Assembly: GCA_027618625.1 (NCBI GenBank)
Contig: JAQCER010000153.1
Span: 1-7,254, forward strand
Direction of reading: 5' to 3'
DNA length: 7,254 nt
Source: Verrucomicrobiota bacterium
Lineage (GTDB): Bacteria; Verrucomicrobiota; Verrucomicrobiia; Verrucomicrobiales; DEV007
Shown: piece by piece, positions 1 through 7,055 of the stretch
Position numbering within the stretch: the stretch's first letter is position 1
How the letters are laid out: every line of letters starts with the position of its first letter
Translations under genes and position numbers: made by a program
Notes under the pieces: generated by a model
Told to the model about the DNA's origin: nothing
The model's input: only the letters and a program-made list of their open reading frames with translations
Database searches by the model: none

Positions 1-51
1 GCGCGCAACGCAGCAAATGGAGTCTTTTGCAAGTCGCAGTAGATCGCTCAT
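1..51 (-). CDS. 5' end of an unidentified gene, cut by the window edge
   Basis: On the minus strand an ATG at 51-49 opens 17 codons without a stop to the window edge, reading MSDLLRLAKDSICCVAR. The ATG lies 12 bases after the stop of the small secreted-protein gene. A GGA six bases before the ATG is a weak ribosome-binding site. The spacing suggests the next gene of the same transcript. The predicted N-terminus is not a signal peptide, so the product may be cytoplasmic. Seventeen residues are too few to name a family, and a chance open stretch cannot be excluded. Confidence 0.4.
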   Translation of the reverse strand, partial: MSDLLRLAKDSICCVAR

Positions 52-63
52 GAATAATCCAGG

Positions 64-651
64 CTAGAAAGGGTTTTTGCTTTTTGCAGGCTTCTCGGCT
101 TCGCCTTCGATAGGACTGCTGGCCTCTGCACCACTGTTATCAGCAGGGGCTCCAGCAACTGCAGAATTGATCTGCTCCTTGCGCAAATCAACGAGCGCAG
201 CCACACAGTCTTCCGTGCAGAACTTGAAGACCTTTAAACTGCCGACAATATAAGAAACCGCAGTCACTTTCCCGTCCTCGGTTCTCCAGTAGTTGCGCCC
301 CAGGTGCTCGACTGGATCACTCCACTCCCCGATCTCTTCCTCGCCATCGTTCGCATCGCGAAGACTGACTTCCAGTTCAGAGGTCAGCGCGTGAGTCCGA
401 TAGGTAACCATCCAGGCCTTATCGCCTTTGAATTCAACGTGAACTTCCACATTGTCTTTGAGAAACATCACCGCACCGCTACTGCCCGGCAGGATCGCTG
501 TCTCGTCTCGCACTGGTTCACCGTAACGCTCGACCAGTTGGGCTTTCGATTCACCCAGTCTCGCCTGCGCATTCGTCGCCAGGCTTCCGATAAATGCGCA
601 GCTCAGGGCCACCAGCGTAAAGAGTTGAGAATAGAATGTCTTCATTGGCAT
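64..651 (-). CDS. Small secreted protein of unknown function
   Basis: This gene encodes 195 residues from the ATG at 651, or 193 from the second ATG at 645. The N-terminus is a clear Sec signal peptide: a Lys, a hydrophobic stretch at about residues 7-24, and a cleavage site after NAQA at residue 30. Directly after cleavage comes LGESKAQLVERYGEPV. This loosely resembles the helix that opens BamE/SmpA-like lipoprotein domains and many small periplasmic proteins of this phylum, but there is no lipobox. The middle (residues 55-150) looks like a small beta-rich domain with alternating strands such as VEVHVEFKGDKAWMVTY. It ends in a CTEDC cysteine pair (145 and 149) that could form a disulfide. 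The last 30 residues are Ala/Glu/Lys/Pro-rich and probably disordered. No Shine-Dalgarno sequence precedes either ATG, so the start is uncertain. The gene lies 75 bases beyond the DUF1501 stop and may have its own promoter. I do not recognise a named family. Confidence 0.8.
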   Translation of the reverse strand: MPMKTFYSQLFTLVALSCAFIGSLATNAQARLGESKAQLVERYGEPVRDETAILPGSSGAVMFLKDNVEVHVEFKGDKAWMVTYRTHALTSELEVSLRDANDGEEEIGEWSDPVEHLGRNYWRTEDGKVTAVSYIVGSLKVFKFCTEDCVAALVDLRKEQINSAVAGAPADNSGAEASSPIEGEAEKPAKSKNPF

Positions 652-653
652 GC

Positions 654-682
654 AAACTACACGGGCACGCGGACGAGGTCAA
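654..682 (-). promoter_or_regulatory. Possible sigma70-like promoter for the small secreted protein
   Basis: On the minus strand TTGACC (682-677, five of six matches to the -35 consensus) is followed after exactly 17 bases by TAGTTT (659-654, three of six matches to the -10 consensus). Transcription would begin at about position 646-645, on or next to the second ATG of the gene, giving a leaderless message. That agrees with the absence of a ribosome-binding site. The -10 box is weak, so chance is a real alternative. Confidence 0.28.
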
Positions 683-685
683 CAT

Positions 686-708
686 CGACGCGCGCCGACG
701 CGCCGACG
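686..708. repeat. Short GC-rich tandem repeat in the intergenic spacer
   Basis: The spacer between the DUF1501 stop and the next gene contains the 8-mer CGCCGACG twice in tandem (693-700 and 701-708). A further CGACGCG copy lies at 686-692, so CGACG recurs three times in 23 bases. It does not fold into an obvious stem followed by a T-run, so it does not look like an intrinsic terminator. It may be replication slippage or a protein-binding site; no function can be read from it. Confidence 0.5.
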
Positions 709-726
709 AAATGTGGCAGTTTTGAC

Positions 727-2238
727 TCAGGCCAGCAGACCACGAATCACGTGGCCGTGCACATCGGTCAGGCGCCGATCGATGCCGTTGTGGCGGAACG
801 TCAGCCGTTCGTGATCGATGCCCAGCAGATGCAGGATGGTTGCGTGTATGTCGTATACCTGCGTCGGGTTATTGCGATCCAACGGTTTGTAGCCCCATTG
901 ATCGCTCTCGCCGTTGATGACGCCCCCCGCGATGCCGCCGCCCGCCAGCCAATTGGTGAACACGTAGGGGTTGTGGTCGCGGCCAGTCGCGCCCTGACTT
1001 GAGGGCATGCGTCCGAATTCTGTGGTCCACAGGACGATCGTGTCGTCCAGCATGCCGCGTTGTTTGAGATCCTGGATCAACGCTGCCGACCCCACGGCCA
1101 TGCCTGTTGCCAGCGGACCATGGTCGCGCTCGATGTCCTCGTGCGAATCCCAGTTGCGCCGCGGGAATCCATTGTCACAACCCGACCAGATCTGCACGAA
1201 ACGGACACCGCGCTCGAGCAGCCGACGAGCCGTCAGGCATTTGCGGCCGAAGTGGTTGATCTCTTCCGGCGCATTGATTTCGGTCGGCCACTGCGATTTT
1301 TCGTTGTCCAGACCGTACATTTTTTTGATGTAGGCTGGTTCCTTCGAAATATCCAATGCCTCAGGGGCCGCCAGCTGCATGCGCGCCGCCAGTTCATAGG
1401 AACGAATCCGAGCTTCGAGTCGCGAGTCGCCTTCCCGCTCGGCCTCATGGCGGCGGTTCAATTGATCGAGCAATCGCAATCCATCGCGATCGCTGTCAGC
1501 CGTAATGTATCCCTTAGGCGGAAAAATGTCGGCGATGGGATTGGCGGTGCCGGGACGAATAATGGTGCCCTGGTGCTGTGCGGGAAGGAACGCCGAGTTC
1601 CAGTTCTTCGGGCCGTTCGAGGCAAATCCCCGGTGATCTGGTAGCACGACGAAGGTCGGCAAGTTGTCGTTCAGACTGCCAAGCCCGTAGCTCACCCAGG
1701 CACCCATCCCGGGAAATCCCGGCAACTGAAAGCCGGTCGCCTGAAGATACGTCGCCTGGCTGTGAACCCCGGTCTTGCCCACCACGTTATGCACGAAGGC
1801 GATGTCATCGACCACGTTACCAAGCGCCGAGACGACCTCGCTCAGCGGCTTTCCGCACTGGCCGTATGGTTTAAAATCCCATACCGGGCGCATCCACGGT
1901 CCGAGTCCATCTTGAAATGCCTCGACGTGTTCGCCAAAGTCTGACTCCTTGCCGTGGTACTTGATCAGCGCCGGCTTGAAGTCAAAGAGGTCTATATGAC
2001 TCGCCGCCCCTCCCATGAACAGTTGCACCACACGCTTCGCTCTGGCCGGTCGATCGGGCGCATACAAAATGCCGCCGGTTGCCGAGAGCGCGGGGGTCGC
2101 AGCAACGAGCTCGTCCTTTCCTAACAGAGATGCTAACGCGATCCCACCAAGGCCACCTCCAGCTTTCCAGAGAAAATCGCGACGATTGCTGTTCCCATCC
2201 ATGGAAATCTGTTCCCATCTGTGGTTTAATTCATTCAT
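727..2238 (-). CDS. DUF1501 family protein, Tat-exported
   Basis: This 503-residue protein has the usual length and motifs of DUF1501, a family related in fold to sulfatases and alkaline phosphatases and without an established substrate. A twin-arginine signal is visible: NRRDFLWKAGGG (Arg19-Arg20), then a Gly/Ala/Leu hydrophobic stretch to about residue 40. This implies export of a folded, possibly metal-loaded protein. Family landmarks in order are VVQLFMGGAASHIDLFD (70-86), GVHSQATYLQATGF (157-170), GRKCLTARRLLERGVRFVQI (331-350), WDSH (363-366), TEFGRMP (406-412), GRDHNP (419-424) and DIHATILHLLGID (463-475). The Asp/His-rich motifs are the likely metal-binding sites. The start at 2238 is chosen because a TGGAGA lies upstream with GGAG seven bases from the ATG. 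Met13 (2202) would also keep the Tat motif but has only a weak site. The gene starts 20 bases after the PSD1 stop, so the two are almost certainly co-transcribed and may act together in the envelope. Confidence 0.95.
   Translation of the reverse strand: MNELNHRWEQISMDGNSNRRDFLWKAGGGLGGIALASLLGKDELVAATPALSATGGILYAPDRPARAKRVVQLFMGGAASHIDLFDFKPALIKYHGKESDFGEHVEAFQDGLGPWMRPVWDFKPYGQCGKPLSEVVSALGNVVDDIAFVHNVVGKTGVHSQATYLQATGFQLPGFPGMGAWVSYGLGSLNDNLPTFVVLPDHRGFASNGPKNWNSAFLPAQHQGTIIRPGTANPIADIFPPKGYITADSDRDGLRLLDQLNRRHEAEREGDSRLEARIRSYELAARMQLAAPEALDISKEPAYIKKMYGLDNEKSQWPTEINAPEEINHFGRKCLTARRLLERGVRFVQIWSGCDNGFPRRNWDSHEDIERDHGPLATGMAVGSAALIQDLKQRGMLDDTIVLWTTEFGRMPSSQGATGRDHNPYVFTNWLAGGGIAGGVINGESDQWGYKPLDRNNPTQVYDIHATILHLLGIDHERLTFRHNGIDRRLTDVHGHVIRGLLA
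2189..2219. repeat. 11-bp direct repeat near the DUF1501 start
   Basis: CTGTTCCCATC occurs at 2189-2199 and again at 2209-2219, a period of 20 bases flanking the alternative start codon Met13. The period is not a multiple of three, so this is not a protein repeat. It may be a chance or slippage duplication, or paired binding sites. Confidence 0.45.
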
Positions 2239-2244
2239 TCTTAT

Positions 2245-2250
2245 TCTCCA
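2245..2250 (-). promoter_or_regulatory. Ribosome-binding site that fixes the DUF1501 start
   Basis: TGGAGA on the minus strand lies between the PSD1 stop and the DUF1501 start, with its GGAG seven bases before the ATG at 2238. It is the clearest Shine-Dalgarno sequence in the window and favours Met1 over Met13. Confidence 0.7.
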
Positions 2251-2258
2251 GGCTCATG

Positions 2259-5036
2259 TCAATCAACGAAGGCAAATTCGTTAAGGTTTAATATAACGCG
2301 GCAGGCGGACGGCAGTCCGTATTCCTTTGCATACTGCACCAGCGCCGCAGATTCCTCAGGCGTGGCTGGACGGGAAATCGCCAATTCGTAACCGCGGGAA
2401 ATCTGCGCTTCCACGCTTGATGTCTCCCGCTGCAATCTCGCCGCAAAGTGCTCCGCCATGCGCACCATGAACTTGTTGTTCAAAGTGGCCAGCGCCTGCA
2501 GAGGGGTGAGGGTTTCATTGCGCTTGTCCACCAGTAGCGAAGGATCCGCACAATCAAGCGTATCCATGAACGGCTGCGGCTGGGAACGCACAAGAAAACG
2601 ATAAATCGACCGGCGATGCGTCAGCGGGTCATCTGGATCGTGTTTGTGGTATTGATAGTGTGGGGAATGCTCGGGCTTTTCCAGCACGAAGTCCTGGAAT
2701 CCTTCGCCGTACATCTTCATGTCGAGCTTGCCAGCTACCATGAGCACACTGTCGCGGATTACTTCAGCCTCGAGCTTGCGCCGATTCATCCGCCACAGAT
2801 ATTGGTTGCCCGCATCGACGCTTTCGGATCGCTCATTACCATCGGAAGATTGCTGGTAAACGGCGCTGTTTAAGAGCAGGCGGTGCAGATCCTTGATCGA
2901 CTGATTGCCATCGCGAAACTCCACCGCCAGCCAGTCCAGCAACTCCGGATGCGTCGGCAATTGCCCGAGTCGACCGAAGTCGTTGGGAGTATCGACGATT
3001 CCACGGCCGAAGTGATACATCCAGACGCGGTTTACGATCGTGCGCCATGTCAGCGGATTGTCTTTGTGAACGATCCAGTCGGCAAGGGCAACGCGCCGCC
3101 CGCCTTCCGGGTGATCCTTTGGCACCGCAAATCGCGCCGACACTCCGGGAATCAGAGGCACCGCACCAGCACCGACTTCCGCGCCTGGCTGTCGGACATC
3201 GCCGCGCGCCAGCACATGAATCGGCCGCGGCTGACCACCGGTGTGCCCGCGACCTTTAAAGGCACCATCTCCATTGTGCACCGTGCCGGCGAACACCCTG
3301 GCCTGCGCAGGCAACGCCTCCAGCGCCGCCTTCACGGGTGCCAGCTGGGCGTTCATTTCGCCCACCGCTCCCACCAGTTCGGGATCAATGGACGCCGCAA
3401 ACAAACCGTCGCGTTTCGCCTTCAGCGCCGAGAGTTTCTCCTTCCGCTGCTCTGCCGATTCGTTTGCGATTTCGATCAATGCGGCGGCAGTTGCTTCGGC
3501 TTCTTTTCCGATCCGGGCGGACAGCGGATAACCACCAAAAACACCATCGATCAGATCCGCTTTCCCCCAGCGAGGAAGCGCTTCGATGCTGTCGAGTGCT
3601 GTGACGGACTGAACCGCAGCAAGCTGGCCGTTGGACACCACCGCCAACTCTCCCAGCGCGAAAATCCAGTCGTTCGACTCAGGCTGTCCCTTCTGCCGTC
3701 GACTCCACAGGCGCGTAGCCGTCACCCGCAGATAACGACCACGAGCCTCGCTGCCCTTGAACGACACCAGACTCGCACCCGGTCGGGGATAGTCCTCTGC
3801 GGTTTCATCCGCGATGAGAGCAGGCACTTTGAACTCTGGGTCATCGCTCACCTCCACTCGAAAGCGATGTGGAAACCCGAAGTCGGCGAAACCGTATTCG
3901 TCAGCGGCCGCCAGCACGACCTGCTCGGGCACGATCGATTCTCCAAAGTCCACCTGCACCCATTTTTCAACATCCTGCTGTCCCGCTACTTCACTGTGGT
4001 AGCCGTATCGATCGGAACGTGTAACACCTTCGACTTTGATCACAGAGTCAGATCCGATCGCCGCAATCTCCTTCTCCAGCGCCACCAACTCCGGCGACTT
4101 CATGGCTTCTATCGCTTCACGATTCGTTTCCAGTCGGCGTTCGAGTGATTGTTGTTGTTCTATGAGGATGCGCCTTTTTGCAGCAGTGGCCGGATCCAGA
4201 TCATACGCCCGATCCGCTCTGTCGAGGGCTGAGAAGACAGCCTGCAAATTGTAATAATCTTCCATCGTCACCGGATCGCGCTTGTGATCGTGGCACTGCG
4301 CGCACTGGGCTGTCAGCGCACAGAAGGTATTCATCGTCGTCGCCACCATGTCATCGCGATCGAGGTGACGGGCAACCTGGCCGTCGTACTTTTCCTCCGG
4401 AACTTCGGCATGGCCGATAAAATCCCACGGCCCTGCTGCGATGAATCCAGTGGCCTCAATGCCGTCACGCATGTCCGGCCACAGCACATCACCAGCGAGC
4501 TGCTCGCGCACGAAGCGATGGTAGGGCTTGTCCTCATTCAGTGCCCGGATTACGTAGTCCCGATATGGCCATGCGTTCGGCCGCAACTTGTCCTTGTCAT
4601 AGCCGTGTGTGTCGCCGTAGTGCACCACGTCGAGCCAGTGCCGCGCCCAACGTTCACCATGCTGCTCCGAGTCCAGAAGTTGCTCGACCAGTTGCGAGTA
4701 GGCATCGTCAGCCGGATCATTCACGAATGCTTCCACGGCATCCGATGACGGCGCCAGGCCGATCAGATCAAAGTAAACTCGCCGGATCAACGTGCGCCGG
4801 TCGGCCTGACGCGAGAGCGCCAAACCATGTTCCCGGTGCTTCGCCAAGATGAAGCGGTCGACGACCGTGCGCGCCCTGGCGGCATCCTGCCCCGCGGGTT
4901 CCGGCACCACTGGCCGTTGCAATGGCTTGAGCGACCACCAGTCCAAGTCCGCCAACTCACCCGCCTGAACAGCGTGAATCGCTGCCGAGGCCAGAAACCA
5001 AAAGAGACACTTCCTCAGTCGAGTCATGGATTGCAT
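2259..5036 (-). CDS. PSD1 family protein: DUF1549, discoidin-like domain and DUF1553, with c-type haem motif
   Basis: From the ATG at 5036 this gene encodes 925 residues; from 5027 (MTRLRKCLFW) it encodes 922, and positions here use the latter. A Sec signal peptide covers residues 1-22 (AVQA then GE). DUF1549 spans about 45-270 and contains RRVYFDLIGLAP, ERWARHWLDVVHYGDT and the haem-c motif CAQCH (242-246). A charged, probably coiled segment follows (282-325). Residues about 327-466 look like an F5/8 type C (discoidin) domain: WVQVDFGESIVPEQV, FRVEVSDDPEF, RYLRVTATRLW and WIFALGEL. A second helical segment lies at 508-575. DUF1553 covers about 640-922, with NPLTWRTIVNRVWMYHFGRG and the typical end LNLNEFAFVD. 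There is no extra N-terminal cytochrome domain. The family is known in planctomycetes and verrucomicrobia, usually next to DUF1501 as here. Its reaction is unknown; covalent haem outside the cytoplasm is inferred from the motif. Start choice is uncertain: GTGGAA is 2-3 bases from the 5036 ATG and about 11 from 5027. An ATG at 5084 overlaps the upstream stop as ATGA but would lengthen the signal peptide. Confidence 0.95.
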   Translation of the reverse strand: MQSMTRLRKCLFWFLASAAIHAVQAGELADLDWWSLKPLQRPVVPEPAGQDAARARTVVDRFILAKHREHGLALSRQADRRTLIRRVYFDLIGLAPSSDAVEAFVNDPADDAYSQLVEQLLDSEQHGERWARHWLDVVHYGDTHGYDKDKLRPNAWPYRDYVIRALNEDKPYHRFVREQLAGDVLWPDMRDGIEATGFIAAGPWDFIGHAEVPEEKYDGQVARHLDRDDMVATTMNTFCALTAQCAQCHDHKRDPVTMEDYYNLQAVFSALDRADRAYDLDPATAAKRRILIEQQQSLERRLETNREAIEAMKSPELVALEKEIAAIGSDSVIKVEGVTRSDRYGYHSEVAGQQDVEKWVQVDFGESIVPEQVVLAAADEYGFADFGFPHRFRVEVSDDPEFKVPALIADETAEDYPRPGASLVSFKGSEARGRYLRVTATRLWSRRQKGQPESNDWIFALGELAVVSNGQLAAVQSVTALDSIEALPRWGKADLIDGVFGGYPLSARIGKEAEATAAALIEIANESAEQRKEKLSALKAKRDGLFAASIDPELVGAVGEMNAQLAPVKAALEALPAQARVFAGTVHNGDGAFKGRGHTGGQPRPIHVLARGDVRQPGAEVGAGAVPLIPGVSARFAVPKDHPEGGRRVALADWIVHKDNPLTWRTIVNRVWMYHFGRGIVDTPNDFGRLGQLPTHPELLDWLAVEFRDGNQSIKDLHRLLLNSAVYQQSSDGNERSESVDAGNQYLWRMNRRKLEAEVIRDSVLMVAGKLDMKMYGEGFQDFVLEKPEHSPHYQYHKHDPDDPLTHRRSIYRFLVRSQPQPFMDTLDCADPSLLVDKRNETLTPLQALATLNNKFMVRMAEHFAARLQRETSSVEAQISRGYELAISRPATPEESAALVQYAKEYGLPSACRVILNLNEFAFVD

Positions 5037-5080
5037 GCTTCCACTATCAATGATGACCCACGGATGTCGATGTCGACTAT

Positions 5081-7009
5081 TCATTCCACAGCATGTCCGG
5101 AAATCAGCACGCGCCCCGGTCGATCGTTGCCCACCTTCACAGTATAGCTTCCCTTCGCATACACCGGCGGCTCGAATCCACTCGCCACGCGCACCGTGTA
5201 TAGAATTTCTCCGCTGCCTTCTTCGATGACCTGAACGACCGGGCGATCGACCGCATCGACCACGACAGCCGGAAGGTTGGCGATGGGCTTGCGGCCGTCG
5301 TTGTCTTCCATTTTGATCGTAATCGGCCAGCCGGGGAACTGTGCTTTGTCGCCGTCGCGAATGTCGGAAAAGCGTGGCCAGCATTCGAACGTCACGGTCC
5401 GGGTGCGCTTGTTGAAGCGGGCGATACCGTAGCCGTCTGCGCGTTGCATTTCGTCGGTGCGGTCGGCAGGATTCGCATAGGCCAGCATGGTGATCAAATT
5501 GCCAAGCCCGTCCTCAAACTCACCCGTCCATGGCAACGGGCTGTTCGGAACAGGATTCTTGCCGGGCTTCTGATCCAGCGGCTGCCACCAGCGACCGTAG
5601 ATCGTATTGACCAGCGCCGGACTGGTGAAGGCGAAGGGGCCGTCGCCGTAGGCATCGATGCCGTGCTGCACGACCACAGCCAGATGCTGGTCACCACACA
5701 GATGCGGTGCCCATGCCCGGCGGATCTCCCGCAGCGCTGCATTGCGACCAGCCTGCGGCCAGCCATTGCAGTCGAGATCTGCCAGCAGGCGACCGCCTTC
5801 GGTTCCGTGCATGTGGACGGCACCGCAGAAGGCAGTTTGCGACAGCACAGACTTGAGTTCGGCACCTTCCCAGTTTTGTCCCCAGTCGCGCAGGAATGCC
5901 AGTTGCCGATCGCCCAGTAGCTCCAGTCCAGGAAGATCGATGGCCTTCCGGTCGTACGCGGGATCGATGATGTGGTCCGGACGCGGCCCCATTTTAGGAA
6001 TCTTCCCTTCCGGCCCGCTCTTGAATTTTCGATCCTCAAGGATAGCAAAGTCGATCCCGCTAAGCCGCAGGCTCGTGTAGTAAACATTGATGCCGCGTTC
6101 GATAGGAGTGGCATCGTAAGGATCTGGAAGGTGCCACGTTTGCTGCCGCTGCACCATGTTCACATAGTCGACAGGATAAAAGTAGCCGCCTGAAGGCCCT
6201 TGGGAATCAGTCGCCTGCTTACCGTTCTCGCCCCAAATGTTGGCCTGCCCGACATCGTGATCGTCAGGAATCGTGATCACCGGGCGGTCGCTCAAAATTT
6301 CGCGGAACTGCAGCCCAAACTGCAACCACCCCGCCGTGTGCTGGGTGTGATGATACGATTGATCGCCGGCAAAGAACAACAGATCCGGATTCTGCAGCTT
6401 CAGATTTTTGAGAATACGCGGGCGCTCTCCAGGCGTGCGGCTCGAGTTGCACGAAAGATTGCCAACGATGATGACGTCTTTGTCGATGGGATCCTTGCGA
6501 ATCAGCCCTTCGAACATCGCGGCGTCTCCGTGCCGAACGCGATAGGCCACATCCTTGCTGTTATCCCAGTCGGCGATGCGGAAGTGAGCACTCCAGCCTA
6601 GCTCCACCACCTCGACCACCGCAGCCTGCTTCCACTCACCACCATTGTGCAACTCAAGTCGCACTTCGCGCGACTCATCGGAGAGCAGCGGGAACAGTTG
6701 CGCGCTCATCTTCAAAATTCCCCGATCGTGAGTGTAAACCGCAAATGCCACGACTTCGTTTCGCGGCACATCCATCGGCACGATCGCATTGATGGCCTCT
6801 TGCCCCTTCGCTTCGCCTTGCCTCTCCCTGGCCTTTGCCGCCTTCTCCCACCACTTCCCCGTAGCCATCCCATCCAGATTTGGGAACTTGTCCCCGAACG
6901 GTTGCTCGATGGGTTGCGATTCTTGAGAAATGGCTGATCCAGAAAAAAATACGGACAACAACCCGGCTGCAAAAACGCTAGTCGCAATGGTTATAGCTAC
7001 TGACTTCAT
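5081..7009 (-). CDS. PhoD-like secreted metallophosphatase (alkaline phosphatase D family)
   Basis: This 642-residue protein is a probable phosphomono- or phosphodiesterase of the PhoD family, acting outside the cytoplasm. Residues 1-29 are a Sec-type signal peptide with no twin-arginine pair. A beta-sandwich N-terminal domain (about 75-170) precedes the catalytic domain (about 178-545). Its metal-site motifs are in order: GNLSC (183-187, matching the SC motif whose Cys contributes to the metal site in PhoD), FFAGDQSYHH (212-221), PDDHD (248-252) and LCGDQH (437-442). The core residues therefore appear intact. A C-terminal beta-rich segment (575-642) may be an extra binding domain. The ATG at 7009 is chosen because it begins the signal peptide. 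The frame stays open upstream to 7246, but those codons are the complement of a transposase fragment. No Shine-Dalgarno sequence precedes 7009. The gene is the first of three, with the PSD1 gene beginning 44 bases after its stop. The substrate is unknown; nothing seen specifically indicates phosphate-starvation control. Confidence 0.93.
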   Translation of the reverse strand: MKSVAITIATSVFAAGLLSVFFSGSAISQESQPIEQPFGDKFPNLDGMATGKWWEKAAKARERQGEAKGQEAINAIVPMDVPRNEVVAFAVYTHDRGILKMSAQLFPLLSDESREVRLELHNGGEWKQAAVVEVVELGWSAHFRIADWDNSKDVAYRVRHGDAAMFEGLIRKDPIDKDVIIVGNLSCNSSRTPGERPRILKNLKLQNPDLLFFAGDQSYHHTQHTAGWLQFGLQFREILSDRPVITIPDDHDVGQANIWGENGKQATDSQGPSGGYFYPVDYVNMVQRQQTWHLPDPYDATPIERGINVYYTSLRLSGIDFAILEDRKFKSGPEGKIPKMGPRPDHIIDPAYDRKAIDLPGLELLGDRQLAFLRDWGQNWEGAELKSVLSQTAFCGAVHMHGTEGGRLLADLDCNGWPQAGRNAALREIRRAWAPHLCGDQHLAVVVQHGIDAYGDGPFAFTSPALVNTIYGRWWQPLDQKPGKNPVPNSPLPWTGEFEDGLGNLITMLAYANPADRTDEMQRADGYGIARFNKRTRTVTFECWPRFSDIRDGDKAQFPGWPITIKMEDNDGRKPIANLPAVVVDAVDRPVVQVIEEGSGEILYTVRVASGFEPPVYAKGSYTVKVGNDRPGRVLISGHAVE

Positions 7010-7016
7010 GAGCCGC

Positions 7017-7045
7017 ACCGTATCGACTGATCGGCAGAGGGGCAA
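7017..7045 (-). promoter_or_regulatory. Possible promoter of the three-gene operon
   Basis: On the minus strand TTGCCC (7045-7040, four of six -35 matches) and TACGGT (7022-7017, three of six -10 matches) are exactly 17 bases apart. The -10 box ends seven bases before the ATG at 7009, so transcription could start at the start codon itself. The PhoD-like gene has no ribosome-binding site, which agrees with a leaderless message. The matches are weak and may be chance. Confidence 0.25.
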
Positions 7046-7055
7046 GCCACATTGA

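Noticed and set aside
61..110. T-rich stretch at the end of the small gene, considered as a terminator
   Set aside because: The run is coding (the Lys-rich C-terminus read on the opposite strand) and has no preceding stem-loop.
304..1002. Plus-strand open frame spanning the small gene, the spacer and the DUF1501 3' end
   Set aside because: It crosses two well-supported minus-strand genes and gives a product without motifs or a signal sequence.
2883..4148. Long plus-strand open frame of about 420 codons
   Set aside because: It lies wholly opposite the PSD1 gene. Its product is Arg/His/Gln-rich with no recognisable domain, typical of the antisense shadow of a GC-rich gene.
5037..5384. Upstream extension of the PSD1 frame, open to 5384
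   Set aside because: These codons lie inside the 3' end of the PhoD-like gene in another frame and translate to an Arg/Gly-rich sequence without family features. The signal peptide begins only at about 5036-5027.
5494..6114. Minus-strand open frame of about 206 codons inside the PhoD-like gene
   Set aside because: It is an alternative frame of a gene whose catalytic motifs lie in the other frame; it shows no ribosome-binding site or domain.
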